Below the pieces are notes generated by a model, which did no database searches, was not told the origin of the DNA, and worked only from the letters and a program-made list of their open reading frames with translations. Positions 1 through 6,301 of a stretch of DNA of 8,095 nucleotides are shown piece after piece. The number at the start of each line of letters is the position of its first letter. Position 1 is the first letter of the stretch. The stretch is from Vulcanimicrobiota bacterium (GTDB lineage Bacteria; Vulcanimicrobiota; Vulcanimicrobiia; Vulcanimicrobiales; Vulcanimicrobiaceae): assembly GCA_003167055.1 (NCBI GenBank), contig PMUE01000153.1, positions 1-8,095 on the forward strand, in the 5' to 3' direction. The position numbers and the translations under genes were made by a program.

Positions 1-1375
1 CACCGAAGAGCGCGACGACTTCGCGCGACGGATGCGCGAGCTTCGCAGCCATCGCGAAGCCGGTGCCGACGCCGAGTGTCCCGAGCGGACCCGGATCCAT
101 CCACAATCCCGGCCCCTTCGGGCGAACGACGTTCCCGGCAAACGTGACGACGTCGCCACCGTCGCCGACGAAGATCGAGTTGTCGGTGAGGAAGTTGTCG
201 ATCTCGTAGGCGAGGCGATAGGGATGAATCGGTCGAGCGTCGCTGCGCAGTTTGGGCAGACGCGCAGCGACGGCGGCATCTTCCTTTTCGCGCAACGCTG
301 CGACCCACGCGCCGCGCGCAGCCGCGGCGGCCTTGTTCCCGCCGGCGGCCTGCGTCACCGCCGCGAGGATCACGCCGACGTCGCCGACGAGGCCTAAATC
401 GACGTCGCGATTGCGCCCGACCGTCGCATAGGACATGTCGATTTGCACCACGGTCTTGGCTTTGAGGCTCTTGCCGTACCGCAAGCGAAAATCGAACGGC
501 GTACCGACGACCACGATCACGTCGGCAGCTTCGAATGCGTCGCGACGCGTCAACTGGAAGTTGAGCGGATGATCCGGCGGGAGCGTGCCGCGACCGGCAC
601 CGTTCATAAACGCCGGTATGTTGAGCCGCTCGACGAACTCACGCGCGCTCTCGGTGGCGCGGCACGTCCAAACTTGCTGTCCGAGCAGCACGCACGGTTT
701 GGTCGCCTTCGAGAGAATGTCGGCCAGCCGCTGAATATCGCTAGGATCGCCGAGGCTCTTGGTCGATGCGCGGTAGTGGCCGGCTTGCGGGATCACGGCC
801 CGATCCGGCTCGATTTCATGGTCGAGCACCGTGCGTGGAATCTCGAGGTAGACCGGACCGAACGCACCGTTGAATGCTTCGCGCGCGGCCATCGATACGA
901 AATCCGCAACGCGCAACGTCGTCGGCACGCTCGTTGCGAACTTCGTGATCGGTCGCAACATATCGACGTGCGGCAGATCCTGCAGTCCACCCATGCGATG
1001 CTGCGCAAGGCCGGCTTGTCCGCCGATCAAAAGCATCGGGCTTTCCGCGCGAAACGCGTTCGCCACCCCGGTGATCGCGTTGGTCGTCCCCGGGCCGGCG
1101 GTCACGACCGCGCACCCCAGATTCCCGGTCATGCGCGCGTAGCCGTCGGCGGCGTGTGCCGCGACCTGTTCGTGACGAACGTCGATGATCTTGATGCCTT
1201 CGTCGATGCACCCGTCGTAGATGTCGATGATATGACCGCCGCATAGTGTGAAGATCGTATCGACGCCTTCCGAACGCAGCGCTTTGGCGACCAGATGTCC
1301 GCCCGAGAGCTTCTTCACCGGTGTCGAGACGTCAACCGCGGTAGTTTCACCGGGAACCGAAAGTGTTTGCGCCAT
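1..1375 (-). CDS. Thiamine-diphosphate-dependent enzyme, acetolactate synthase / 2-hydroxyacyl-CoA lyase-like (3' end cut off)
   Basis: The frame is open from the ATG at 1375 to the window edge (458 residues visible; the family is usually 540-600). The N-terminal pyrimidine-binding domain spans about residues 23-190, with the catalytic glutamate in DVRHEQVAAHAADGYAR (Glu69) and the AGPGTTNAITG loop (93-103). The central domain is about 205-340. The pyrophosphate domain starts near 380 and is cut just at VVALFG, where the GDG Mg-ThDP motif is expected next. An AAAGGG-like Shine-Dalgarno lies about 10 bases upstream. The gene follows the gntR-type gene by 29 bases, so the two are probably cotranscribed and the regulator may control this enzyme. 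Such enzymes cleave or form C-C bonds next to a carbonyl. Candidates are acetolactate synthase-like, oxalyl-CoA decarboxylase or 2-hydroxyacyl-CoA lyase. The superfamily call is firm; the substrate cannot be read from the sequence. Confidence 0.9.
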   Translation of the reverse strand, partial: MAQTLSVPGETTAVDVSTPVKKLSGGHLVAKALRSEGVDTIFTLCGGHIIDIYDGCIDEGIKIIDVRHEQVAAHAADGYARMTGNLGCAVVTAGPGTTNAITGVANAFRAESPMLLIGGQAGLAQHRMGGLQDLPHVDMLRPITKFATSVPTTLRVADFVSMAAREAFNGAFGPVYLEIPRTVLDHEIEPDRAVIPQAGHYRASTKSLGDPSDIQRLADILSKATKPCVLLGQQVWTCRATESAREFVERLNIPAFMNGAGRGTLPPDHPLNFQLTRRDAFEAADVIVVVGTPFDFRLRYGKSLKAKTVVQIDMSYATVGRNRDVDLGLVGDVGVILAAVTQAAGGNKAAAAARGAWVAALREKEDAAVAARLPKLRSDARPIHPYRLAYEIDNFLTDNSIFVGDGGDVVTFAGNVVRPKGPGLWMDPGPLGTLGVGTGFAMAAKLAHPSREVVALFG

Positions 1376-1404
1376 GGACGGGGCCCTTTCCGAACGAGAG
1401 ATGA

Positions 1405-2085
1405 TTAAAGATCGTGAACGTGTGCCGCGACGTGTGCGGCCAAGCCTAACGCGTGCTCGCGCACCAGTCGCTCCGCGAGCTCGCCGTCGCGCGCTTCGAG
1501 CGCTTCGATAATCTGCATGTGATCGACCATCGATCGCTCGAAGCGATGGTCTTCGGCGATCGTGCGGTGCCGGATCGAGCGAACGTGAATCATCAGCCCT
1601 TCGGCCATGCGCGAGAGCGTAACCGAACGAGCCAGGTCGATGATGCGCGCGTGGAAGGCGAGATTGGCGTCGGAATATTCATCGAGCTTCGCCGCCAGCT
1701 GACCGTTCTCGAAGGTCGCGAAGATCGCGCGCAGCGAGGCGATCTCGTCATTGGCGGCCTGCTGCGTAATCAATCGTGCAGCCATGCTCTCGAGCGCCGC
1801 CCACACGTGAATGATCTCGACGAGTTCGTCACGGTTCTTGCGCAGGATGAAGTAGCCGCGCCGCGGGACGCTTTCGACCAGGCCTTCGTGTTCGAGCCGA
1901 GCCAGCGCATCGCGAATCGGCGTGCGGCTCACGCCCAAGCGTTTCGCGAGGTCGCGTTCATCGAGGCGAAGGTCCTGGTCGGCGCGCTCGTAGATGTTCA
2001 TTTCGAGCAGGGCGGCACGCAGCGCAGCGTACGCGCGTTGCGCGAAGCTTGCTTCTGATTCGAGCCGGACCAAACCCAACGCCAT
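1405..2085 (-). CDS. GntR-family transcriptional regulator, FadR/FCD subfamily; possible MdcY-like repressor
   Basis: A 226-residue protein. The N-terminal winged helix-turn-helix spans about residues 14-82, with LDERDLAKRLGVSRTPIRDA and LARLEHEGLV typical of GntR proteins. The C-terminal all-helical FCD ligand domain (about 88-222) keeps the usual metal/ligand positions NLAFH (Asn141, His145), His189 in MVDHMQ and His211 in REHAL; Asn replaces the more common Asp. The ATG at 2085 was chosen because AGGAGG lies 9 bases upstream. The open frame runs on to 2256, but that extension reads through the promoter and the repeats and looks non-coding. The gene lies between the malonate decarboxylase cluster and a ThDP enzyme on the same strand. 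From memory, Acinetobacter represses mdc with a GntR protein, MdcY, at a palindrome centred on GTATAC; this gene's own promoter carries such a palindrome. The family is certain; the MdcY role is inferred. Confidence 0.93.
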   Translation of the reverse strand: MALGLVRLESEASFAQRAYAALRAALLEMNIYERADQDLRLDERDLAKRLGVSRTPIRDALARLEHEGLVESVPRRGYFILRKNRDELVEIIHVWAALESMAARLITQQAANDEIASLRAIFATFENGQLAAKLDEYSDANLAFHARIIDLARSVTLSRMAEGLMIHVRSIRHRTIAEDHRFERSMVDHMQIIEALEARDGELAERLVREHALGLAAHVAAHVHDL

Positions 2086-2094
2086 TGCCCACGC

Positions 2095-2100
2095 CCTCCT
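2095..2100 (-). promoter_or_regulatory. Strong ribosome binding site for the GntR regulator
   Basis: Minus strand AGGAGG, a perfect Shine-Dalgarno, with a 9-base spacer to the ATG at 2085. It decides the start against the upstream in-frame alternatives. Confidence 0.85.
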
Positions 2101-2123
2101 GGGGGAAAGTGGGGTATTGGTAT

Positions 2124-2135
2124 CTGGTATACCAG
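2124..2135. promoter_or_regulatory. 12-bp palindromic operator, probable GntR/FCD binding site
   Basis: CTGGTATACCAG is a perfect inverted repeat. It fits the FadR/FCD-type core TNGTnnnACNA and has the same GTATAC centre as the MdcY site as I recall it (ATTGTATACAAT). It covers the -10 box of the regulator's own promoter, so binding should block RNA polymerase and give autorepression. A half-site-like copy, TTGGTAT, follows immediately at 2117-2123. The palindrome is seen in the sequence; the binding protein is inferred. Confidence 0.7.
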
Positions 2136-2154
2136 CCCCTTCTCGGCGTCCCAA
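2126..2154 (-). promoter_or_regulatory. Predicted sigma70-type promoter of gntR and the ThDP-enzyme gene
   Basis: On the minus strand TTGGGA (2154-2149, 4 of 6 matches to TTGACA) is followed after exactly 17 bases by TATACC (2131-2126, 4 of 6 matches to TATAAT). The start of transcription would fall near 2118-2120, giving a leader of about 33 bases that contains the AGGAGG. The -10 box lies inside the palindrome. Spacing and position are good, but no experiment supports it here. Confidence 0.5.
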
Positions 2155-2157
2155 GCG

Positions 2158-2224
2158 AGTTGGGTCGGCCTTCGGCCGATCGCGCATCCTGCGCTCCCAA
2201 CCTGGAGCCGCGTCGTGCGGCACC
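2158..2224 (-). repeat. Structured tandem repeat, unit A
   Basis: First of two imperfect copies with a 69-bp period; about 50 of 60 aligned bases agree with unit B. Its inverted repeats form a three-way junction. The closing stem is 2159-2164 with 2196-2201 (GTTGGG/CCCAAC), extended by a wobble on the minus strand. Inside are hairpin 2165-2179 (TCGGCC-TTC-GGCCGA) and hairpin 2182-2194 (GCGCA-TCC-TGCGC). A further hairpin at 2207-2221 (GCCGC-GTCGT-GCGGC) follows. The left arm can instead pair with CCCAA at 2150-2154, next to the promoter -35 box. There is no U-tract, so it is not a classic terminator. Confidence 0.85.
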
Positions 2225-2226
2225 AC

Positions 2227-2293
2227 GGTTCGGCCGCCCTTCGGGCGGTCGCGCATCCCGCGCTCCGAACCTTGAGCCGCATCCTACGGCACC
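2227..2293 (-). repeat. Structured tandem repeat, unit B
   Basis: Second copy, starting 3 bases from the fpg-like stop codon, which places it in the 3' untranslated region of that gene. The closing stem is 2227-2233 with 2265-2271 (GGTTCGG/CCGAACC). The inner hairpins are 2234-2248 (CCGCCC-TTC-GGGCGG) and 2251-2263. The trailing hairpin is 2276-2290. Relative to unit A, three base pairs change on both sides and so keep pairing. The two pairs that would be A-C mismatches on the plus strand (2255/2259 and 2280/2286) become G-U pairs on the minus strand, which favours a minus-strand RNA as the folded form. Confidence 0.85.
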
Positions 2294-2296
2294 GCC

Positions 2297-3187
2297 CTAA
2301 AGTTGTTCTAGTTCGTCCAGGGTCTTGGGCCAGTCGCCTTTGAGCAGCCGTGAGAGGCTCCGGTCGGCGAGCAGCTTCCCGCCGGTCTGGCAGGCCGCGC
2401 AATAGTTCGTCTCGTTGTCGGCGTAGCGAATGCGGGCGACGTTCCGTCCGCACTGGGGACACGGTTTACCGTAACGGCCGTGAACCGCAAAGTCGGGCCG
2501 GAAAGCGGTGACGTGTTCGGGGTAGGCAGCGTCGGCCTCGACGCGCAGCCGCTCGATCCAGGTCTGCAGCGTCTCGCGAGTCGCGGCATACAACCGTTCC
2601 CATTGGGCGAGCGTCAGTTTTTGTGTCAGCGCGATCGGCGAAAGCGCGGCGGCGTGCAAGATTTCGTCGGAATACGCGTTCCCGATGCCGTCGACGATGC
2701 GCGGATCGGTTAGGGCGCGTTTCAGCGTCCGGTTTTCCTTCGAAAGCGCCGCGCGAAACTGGTCGAGGCTGGCGGCGAACACGTCGATGCCGCCGGGATC
2801 GAGTGCTTGGAGTCCCGTTTCGCCGCGGACAACGTACAGCGAGGCGCGATGCTTGGAGCCGGCTTCGGTGAGCACGAGCGCGCCGCCGGGGAAATCGAAC
2901 GCCGCCAAACTATTGCGGCCCGCCAGCGTCGCGTTTGGCGGTCGCCAATGCAAGCGGCCCGCGATCATTAAATGCAGCACCAGCCAAAGGTCGTTGTCCA
3001 ACCCGATTGCGATGCGTTTGCCGATACGGCGCAACTCGCGCACGCGCTGACCTTGCGCTGCGCTCAGCGGCGGATCCACGGTGCGCAGCAGAAACGGTTT
3101 CGTGATGCGCACCCGTTCGAGCGTCTCCCCCACGATTCGCGGCTCGAGCGCATGCATGTACGCGCGGATGTCGGGCAGCTCAGGCAC
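2297..3187 (-). CDS. Divergent Fpg/Nei-family DNA glycosylase with C-terminal extension
   Basis: A 296-residue base-excision repair enzyme expected to excise oxidised bases and nick the strand by beta/delta elimination. The GTG at 3187 is the start because it yields the required N-terminus PELPD after Met removal (catalytic Pro2 and Glu3); longer in-frame readings bury these residues. Other family residues are Lys57 (RRIGKR), the H2TH region around 130-225 with IVDGIGNAYSDEIL (Asn170), and a zinc finger Cys243/Cys246/Cys263/Cys266. Oddities: the zinc-finger Arg five residues before the third Cys of Fpg is Asn258, the usual DPRRFG wedge loop reads GSKHRASLY (111-119), and about 30 residues follow the last Cys where classic Fpg ends almost at once. 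Its start overlaps the mdcH stop by 8 bases (GTGCCTGA), implying translational coupling. Substrate preference may differ from 8-oxoguanine. Confidence 0.92.
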   Translation of the reverse strand: MPELPDIRAYMHALEPRIVGETLERVRITKPFLLRTVDPPLSAAQGQRVRELRRIGKRIAIGLDNDLWLVLHLMIAGRLHWRPPNATLAGRNSLAAFDFPGGALVLTEAGSKHRASLYVVRGETGLQALDPGGIDVFAASLDQFRAALSKENRTLKRALTDPRIVDGIGNAYSDEILHAAALSPIALTQKLTLAQWERLYAATRETLQTWIERLRVEADAAYPEHVTAFRPDFAVHGRYGKPCPQCGRNVARIRYADNETNYCAACQTGGKLLADRSLSRLLKGDWPKTLDELEQL

Positions 3188-4097
3188 GGCGAGCAAAGGC
3201 CGCGGCGGACTGCGCCCCGGTATCGTCGAGCGCAATTACACGCAGGCGCGGAAATGCGGCGCGAGCAAGGTCGGTGAGAACGTGCCCAGGGATTGTTTCG
3301 ATCATCGTTGTGACGCCCATCTCCACCAGCAGCGTCGAGGCGTCGTGCCATCGTACCTCGTGGGCGACACCCGCGGCGAGATCGTGGCGTAAGGCGCGTG
3401 CGTCGCGAATCACCCGCGGACCAACGCTGCCGACATAGGTAATCTGCGGATCGCGAATCTCGATCTGCGCCAGCACTTCTTCGAGGCGCGCTTGGACCGG
3501 CGCGAGCAACGGACAGTGAGAGGGCACGGCAACATCGAGCCGATCGACACGGCGCGCTCCCGCGCCGGCACCCGCTTCGAGCGCGGCACCGACGGCCACG
3601 CTCTCCCCGGCAATCACACACTGCGTCGGAGCGTTGACGTTGGCGACATAGACCGGCGCATCGTCACGTGCGACACGGTGCACGATATCACGCACGGTGC
3701 GCTCGGGGAGTCCAGCGATCACTCCCATGCCGTATCCAGATGGGAAGAGTCGCTCCATCGTGCGCGCGCGCTCCGCCACGGCATAGAGCGCGTCGGCAAA
3801 GGCCATCGCGTGGGCGATCACGGCTGCAGCGAAGCCCCCGACCGAATGACCGGCGACCGCGTCGGGATGAATGCCTTGCGCCTCGAGCGTGCGCGCTGAC
3901 GCAACGCCGGCGATCAACAGCCCGAGCTGCACGTTGACGGTCGACGCGAGCGACACGACGTCGTCGCGCGCGCGCGTAGCATAACCAAGAACAGCGTCGG
4001 CTTCGTCAAACACCGGGTCCGCAAACGGATCGCTTGCGATGCGCGCAAACATATCCGGATACTGCGATCCCTGACCCGGAAAGAGCAATGCTAACAC
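3180..4097 (-). CDS. mdcH: Malonyl-CoA:ACP S-malonyltransferase of malonate decarboxylase (MdcH)
   Basis: A 305-residue FabD-like acyltransferase that loads malonyl from malonyl-CoA onto holo-MdcC, priming the decarboxylase before acetyl/malonyl exchange takes over. Visible motifs are FPGQGSQ (6-12), the nucleophile elbow GHSVGGFAAAV with Ser85, the carboxylate-binding Arg in ERARTM (about 110-112), the catalytic His194 in PSHCPLL, and NAPTQCVIAG (155-164). GHSVGGFAA, rather than the GHSLGEYAA of fatty-acid FabD, is typical of the Mdc type. The GTG at 4097 is chosen: it lies 13 bases after the mdcGB stop with AAGGG upstream and gives a family-length protein; a TTG at 4091 is the alternative. 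The longer frame to 4433 only shadows mdcGB. The 3' end overlaps the glycosylase start by 8 bases. Confidence 0.93.
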   Translation of the reverse strand: MLALLFPGQGSQYPDMFARIASDPFADPVFDEADAVLGYATRARDDVVSLASTVNVQLGLLIAGVASARTLEAQGIHPDAVAGHSVGGFAAAVIAHAMAFADALYAVAERARTMERLFPSGYGMGVIAGLPERTVRDIVHRVARDDAPVYVANVNAPTQCVIAGESVAVGAALEAGAGAGARRVDRLDVAVPSHCPLLAPVQARLEEVLAQIEIRDPQITYVGSVGPRVIRDARALRHDLAAGVAHEVRWHDASTLLVEMGVTTMIETIPGHVLTDLARAAFPRLRVIALDDTGAQSAAAFARRA

Positions 4098-4110
4098 GAG
4101 TGCGCTGCCC

Positions 4111-5511
4111 TTACACCCACGAGCCGCGCTCGATCGAATCGAGGAACAGCGCTGCGGCAAGCAGATCGGCTGCGCCGCCGGGCGACGCACGGTGCGCGAG
4201 CAGCGACGCTTCCAGCGCCTCAAACGCGCGCATGCCTTGCTCCGCGCCGATTCCGCCGGCCGCGAGCACCCTTGCCGCACCGGATTGCGCGGCGTGTAAC
4301 GCCGGTTCGCCGCCGCGATGTAAGACGCACGTATCGTCGAGCGTGCGCATGATGTGGAGTAAGGCGTCGATGCGCGCAATCGCCTCGCTCGCGCCGCGCT
4401 CGCGTCCCGCGCGTAGCGCCGGCAGCGCCACACTCACGACGTGTGGGAATCCCGCCTCCGCTTCGCCGGTCGCCCCGCGCACGCCGTAGCGCGTTCGCGC
4501 GCGAGCTCCGTGCGAAACGAGCACACCGCGAGCAGCGTCGGGCAATACCGCCAGCGTCGACGCGATTTGCGCGAGCGCGATCGGATCGCGCGACCCAGTC
4601 ATAGCGTGCGCGGCGACGAGGAGTCCCAGCGACCAAATCGCGCCTCGGTGGGTGTTGACGCCGCCGCTCGCACGGAGCATCGCGTCCTCCGCTTCACGCC
4701 CGATCGCACCGAGCCGCTCGCGCAAGGCGGCATCGGGTTGCGCGCCGCGCGCAGCGATATCGACGGCTCCGAACGCCGGACCCAACGACTGCGCCGAGCG
4801 AAGCAGCAAGTCGAGCGAGAGGTCATCGTGCGCACCGCTGCCGCGCCGATCGACGAGAGCGGGCTTCGGCGTCAGTTCCGCTTCCGCGCGCAGCGCTTGC
4901 ACCGCAGCCTGCGCGGGAGAAAACGCCGGCAAGATTCGCGGACCACCGGGCGTCTTGACCAATAAGTCGCCGCCGCGAACAGCTTCGACCAGTGCCGCGC
5001 CATAATCGTCGGCGAACGCGACTTCGACGTCGACGCGCACGGGCAAGGCCGCGATCGCGCGCGCGAGCGATGGCAGCGCAGCATCGCCCGGCTGGCTGCG
5101 CACCAGCACGTCGAGATCGCTCTGCTCGTGCAGCGCGGCAATGCCGGTCGCAAGTTCGAAGCCGGCGGCACCGATAGGACCGGCGAGCAGGCCCCGTCGT
5201 TGCGCTTCGCGCAGCACCACGTTCAACGCTTCAAAAGCCCCGTGCTGCCGGACCGGTGCGCAATCGTTCAACATCTCCGGCGTCAGACGCTCGGCGATCT
5301 CGTCGGATTGCACGACCGTAGCAAAGCGTTCTTCGCGCTGCGCGCCGCGGATGCCGACGGCAACGCCGCCGGTAACGTGCGCACGCCGCACCGCGGCCCA
5401 GGGCGCGCGTTGCAGACTCTGCGCGATCCACGCGGGCGCGTGCGATTCGATGCGCGCCACCGCGCGCGGCGTTAGTCGAACGAGATCGTGTGGACGGAAA
5501 CGATCATGCAT
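4111..5511 (-). CDS. mdcGB: Fused MdcG-MdcB: phosphoribosyl-dephospho-CoA transferase + triphosphoribosyl-dephospho-CoA synthase
   Basis: One 466-residue frame holding two enzymes that are normally separate. The N-terminal part (about 1-195) is MdcG/CitX-like: GAAGFELATG (114-123) and the metal-binding SDLDVLV (Asp132, Asp134), with LLVKTPGGP (183-191). It attaches the prosthetic group to the serine of apo-MdcC. The C-terminal part (about 197-466) is MdcB/CitG-like: TPKPALVDRRGSGAHDDL (214-231), GGVNTHRGAIWSLG (283-296), EAEAGFPHV (350-358) and DDTCVLHRGG (392-401). It makes 2'-(5''-triphosphoribosyl)-3'-dephospho-CoA from ATP and dephospho-CoA. No long linker is visible, and both halves keep their key motifs. 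The ATG at 5511 overlaps the mdcE stop by 8 bases (ATGCATGA). The fusion parallels the citXG fusion of citrate lyase operons and could hand the intermediate directly from one site to the other. Confidence 0.93.
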   Translation of the reverse strand: MHDRFRPHDLVRLTPRAVARIESHAPAWIAQSLQRAPWAAVRRAHVTGGVAVGIRGAQREERFATVVQSDEIAERLTPEMLNDCAPVRQHGAFEALNVVLREAQRRGLLAGPIGAAGFELATGIAALHEQSDLDVLVRSQPGDAALPSLARAIAALPVRVDVEVAFADDYGAALVEAVRGGDLLVKTPGGPRILPAFSPAQAAVQALRAEAELTPKPALVDRRGSGAHDDLSLDLLLRSAQSLGPAFGAVDIAARGAQPDAALRERLGAIGREAEDAMLRASGGVNTHRGAIWSLGLLVAAHAMTGSRDPIALAQIASTLAVLPDAARGVLVSHGARARTRYGVRGATGEAEAGFPHVVSVALPALRAGRERGASEAIARIDALLHIMRTLDDTCVLHRGGEPALHAAQSGAARVLAAGGIGAEQGMRAFEALEASLLAHRASPGGAADLLAAALFLDSIERGSWV

Positions 5512-6301
5512 CCCACTGCGCCTGCAATGCGCTGCGCACGCGACGCGCGAGCGTACGCGTCTGTAACGCGGCCGGGGCGTTCAAGCGATCGACCGGATTG
5601 CGACGGCCGAGCTCGGGCGTTCGCAAGACCTCGGCGAGCGCGCGCACGACCTCGTTGACCTCGGCATCACTTGGCGCATCGGGATCGCCCACCGAGAAGA
5701 TCCGATCGATCGCACCGAACGTCGCAAACGTCCGAATGTCGCGCGCCGTCGCGGGAATCTCTTTCGCGACGCGTATCAAATCGTCGCGCTCCATCCGCGT
5801 CACGCGAGCTACCGCGGCCTCGGACATCACGTGGATTTCGATGTCGCCGACATCGAGCGCACCGATCCATCCTCCTTGTAGCCCATGCGCCAGAAACGCA
5901 CCGGAGATCGCCTTCCCGACAACCAGCGTCAGGACGGGATGGCCACCGCGCCGAGCGCGGATGTATGCCGCGGTCGAAGCGGCAAGCGCGCGCTGCAGGC
6001 CGACCGCTTCTTCACGCGTGCCGAACGCCTGTCCGGGCACGTCGACGATCGCAAGAATCGCGCTGTCCGCCGGGGTGCCCCTCACCGCTGCAGCGACACC
6101 GAAGCCTTCGTCGATGCCCATTTCACCGTTACGGGCCCGCGCGAAGCGCCCGTTAAGATCGGGGACGACCGCAATCGCGCGCACCGCGTGTCCATCGATC
6201 GACGCATCGGCTGCCAGTACCGATGGTGGCAGTCCGCCAATCGGCCTTGCGCCGCCCGTCAACCGTTCGAGCCATACTCGTCCGCGCACGCTTGCACTCA
6301 C
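5504..6301 (-). CDS. mdcE: Malonate decarboxylase gamma subunit (MdcE)
   Basis: A 265-residue carboxyltransferase/crotonase-fold subunit that, with MdcD, decarboxylates malonyl-S-ACP to acetyl-S-ACP and CO2 without biotin. Family landmarks are RNGEMGIDEGFGVAAAV (57-73), the DVPGQAFGTREEAVG segment (87-101, like DTPGQGYGRREE in relatives), the glycine-rich VGKAISGAFLAHG (128-140), which resembles carboxyltransferase oxyanion loops, and DIEIHVMSEAAVARVT (153-168). The length is normal. The start is GTG, embedded in a GTGA overlap with the mdcD stop, so translation is coupled and the two subunits should be made in equal amounts. Confidence 0.93.
   Translation of the reverse strand: MSASVRGRVWLERLTGGARPIGGLPPSVLAADASIDGHAVRAIAVVPDLNGRFARARNGEMGIDEGFGVAAAVRGTPADSAILAIVDVPGQAFGTREEAVGLQRALAASTAAYIRARRGGHPVLTLVVGKAISGAFLAHGLQGGWIGALDVGDIEIHVMSEAAVARVTRMERDDLIRVAKEIPATARDIRTFATFGAIDRIFSVGDPDAPSDAEVNEVVRALAEVLRTPELGRRNPVDRLNAPAALQTRTLARRVRSALQAQWDA

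Noticed and set aside
443..1246. 267-codon open frame on the plus strand
   Set aside because: It lies wholly antisense to the ThDP enzyme gene, resembles no family, is Arg/His-rich as expected of a GC-driven shadow, and has no good ribosome site.
1453..2058. 201-codon open frame on the plus strand
   Set aside because: Antisense to the clear GntR/FCD regulator; low-complexity shadow composition with no recognisable domain.
2086..2256. 57-codon N-terminal extension of the GntR regulator
   Set aside because: It is just the promoter and structured repeats read in frame (MRDRPK occurs twice), whereas the ATG at 2085 has a perfect AGGAGG and gives the normal family N-terminus.
2158..2293. Rho-independent terminator after the glycosylase gene
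   Set aside because: The hairpins are strong but no U-tract follows any of them on either strand, so the intrinsic-terminator rule is not met; they are recorded as structured repeats.
2158..2293. CRISPR array
   Set aside because: Only two copies that are contiguous and alike along their whole length; there are no unique spacers between short identical repeats.
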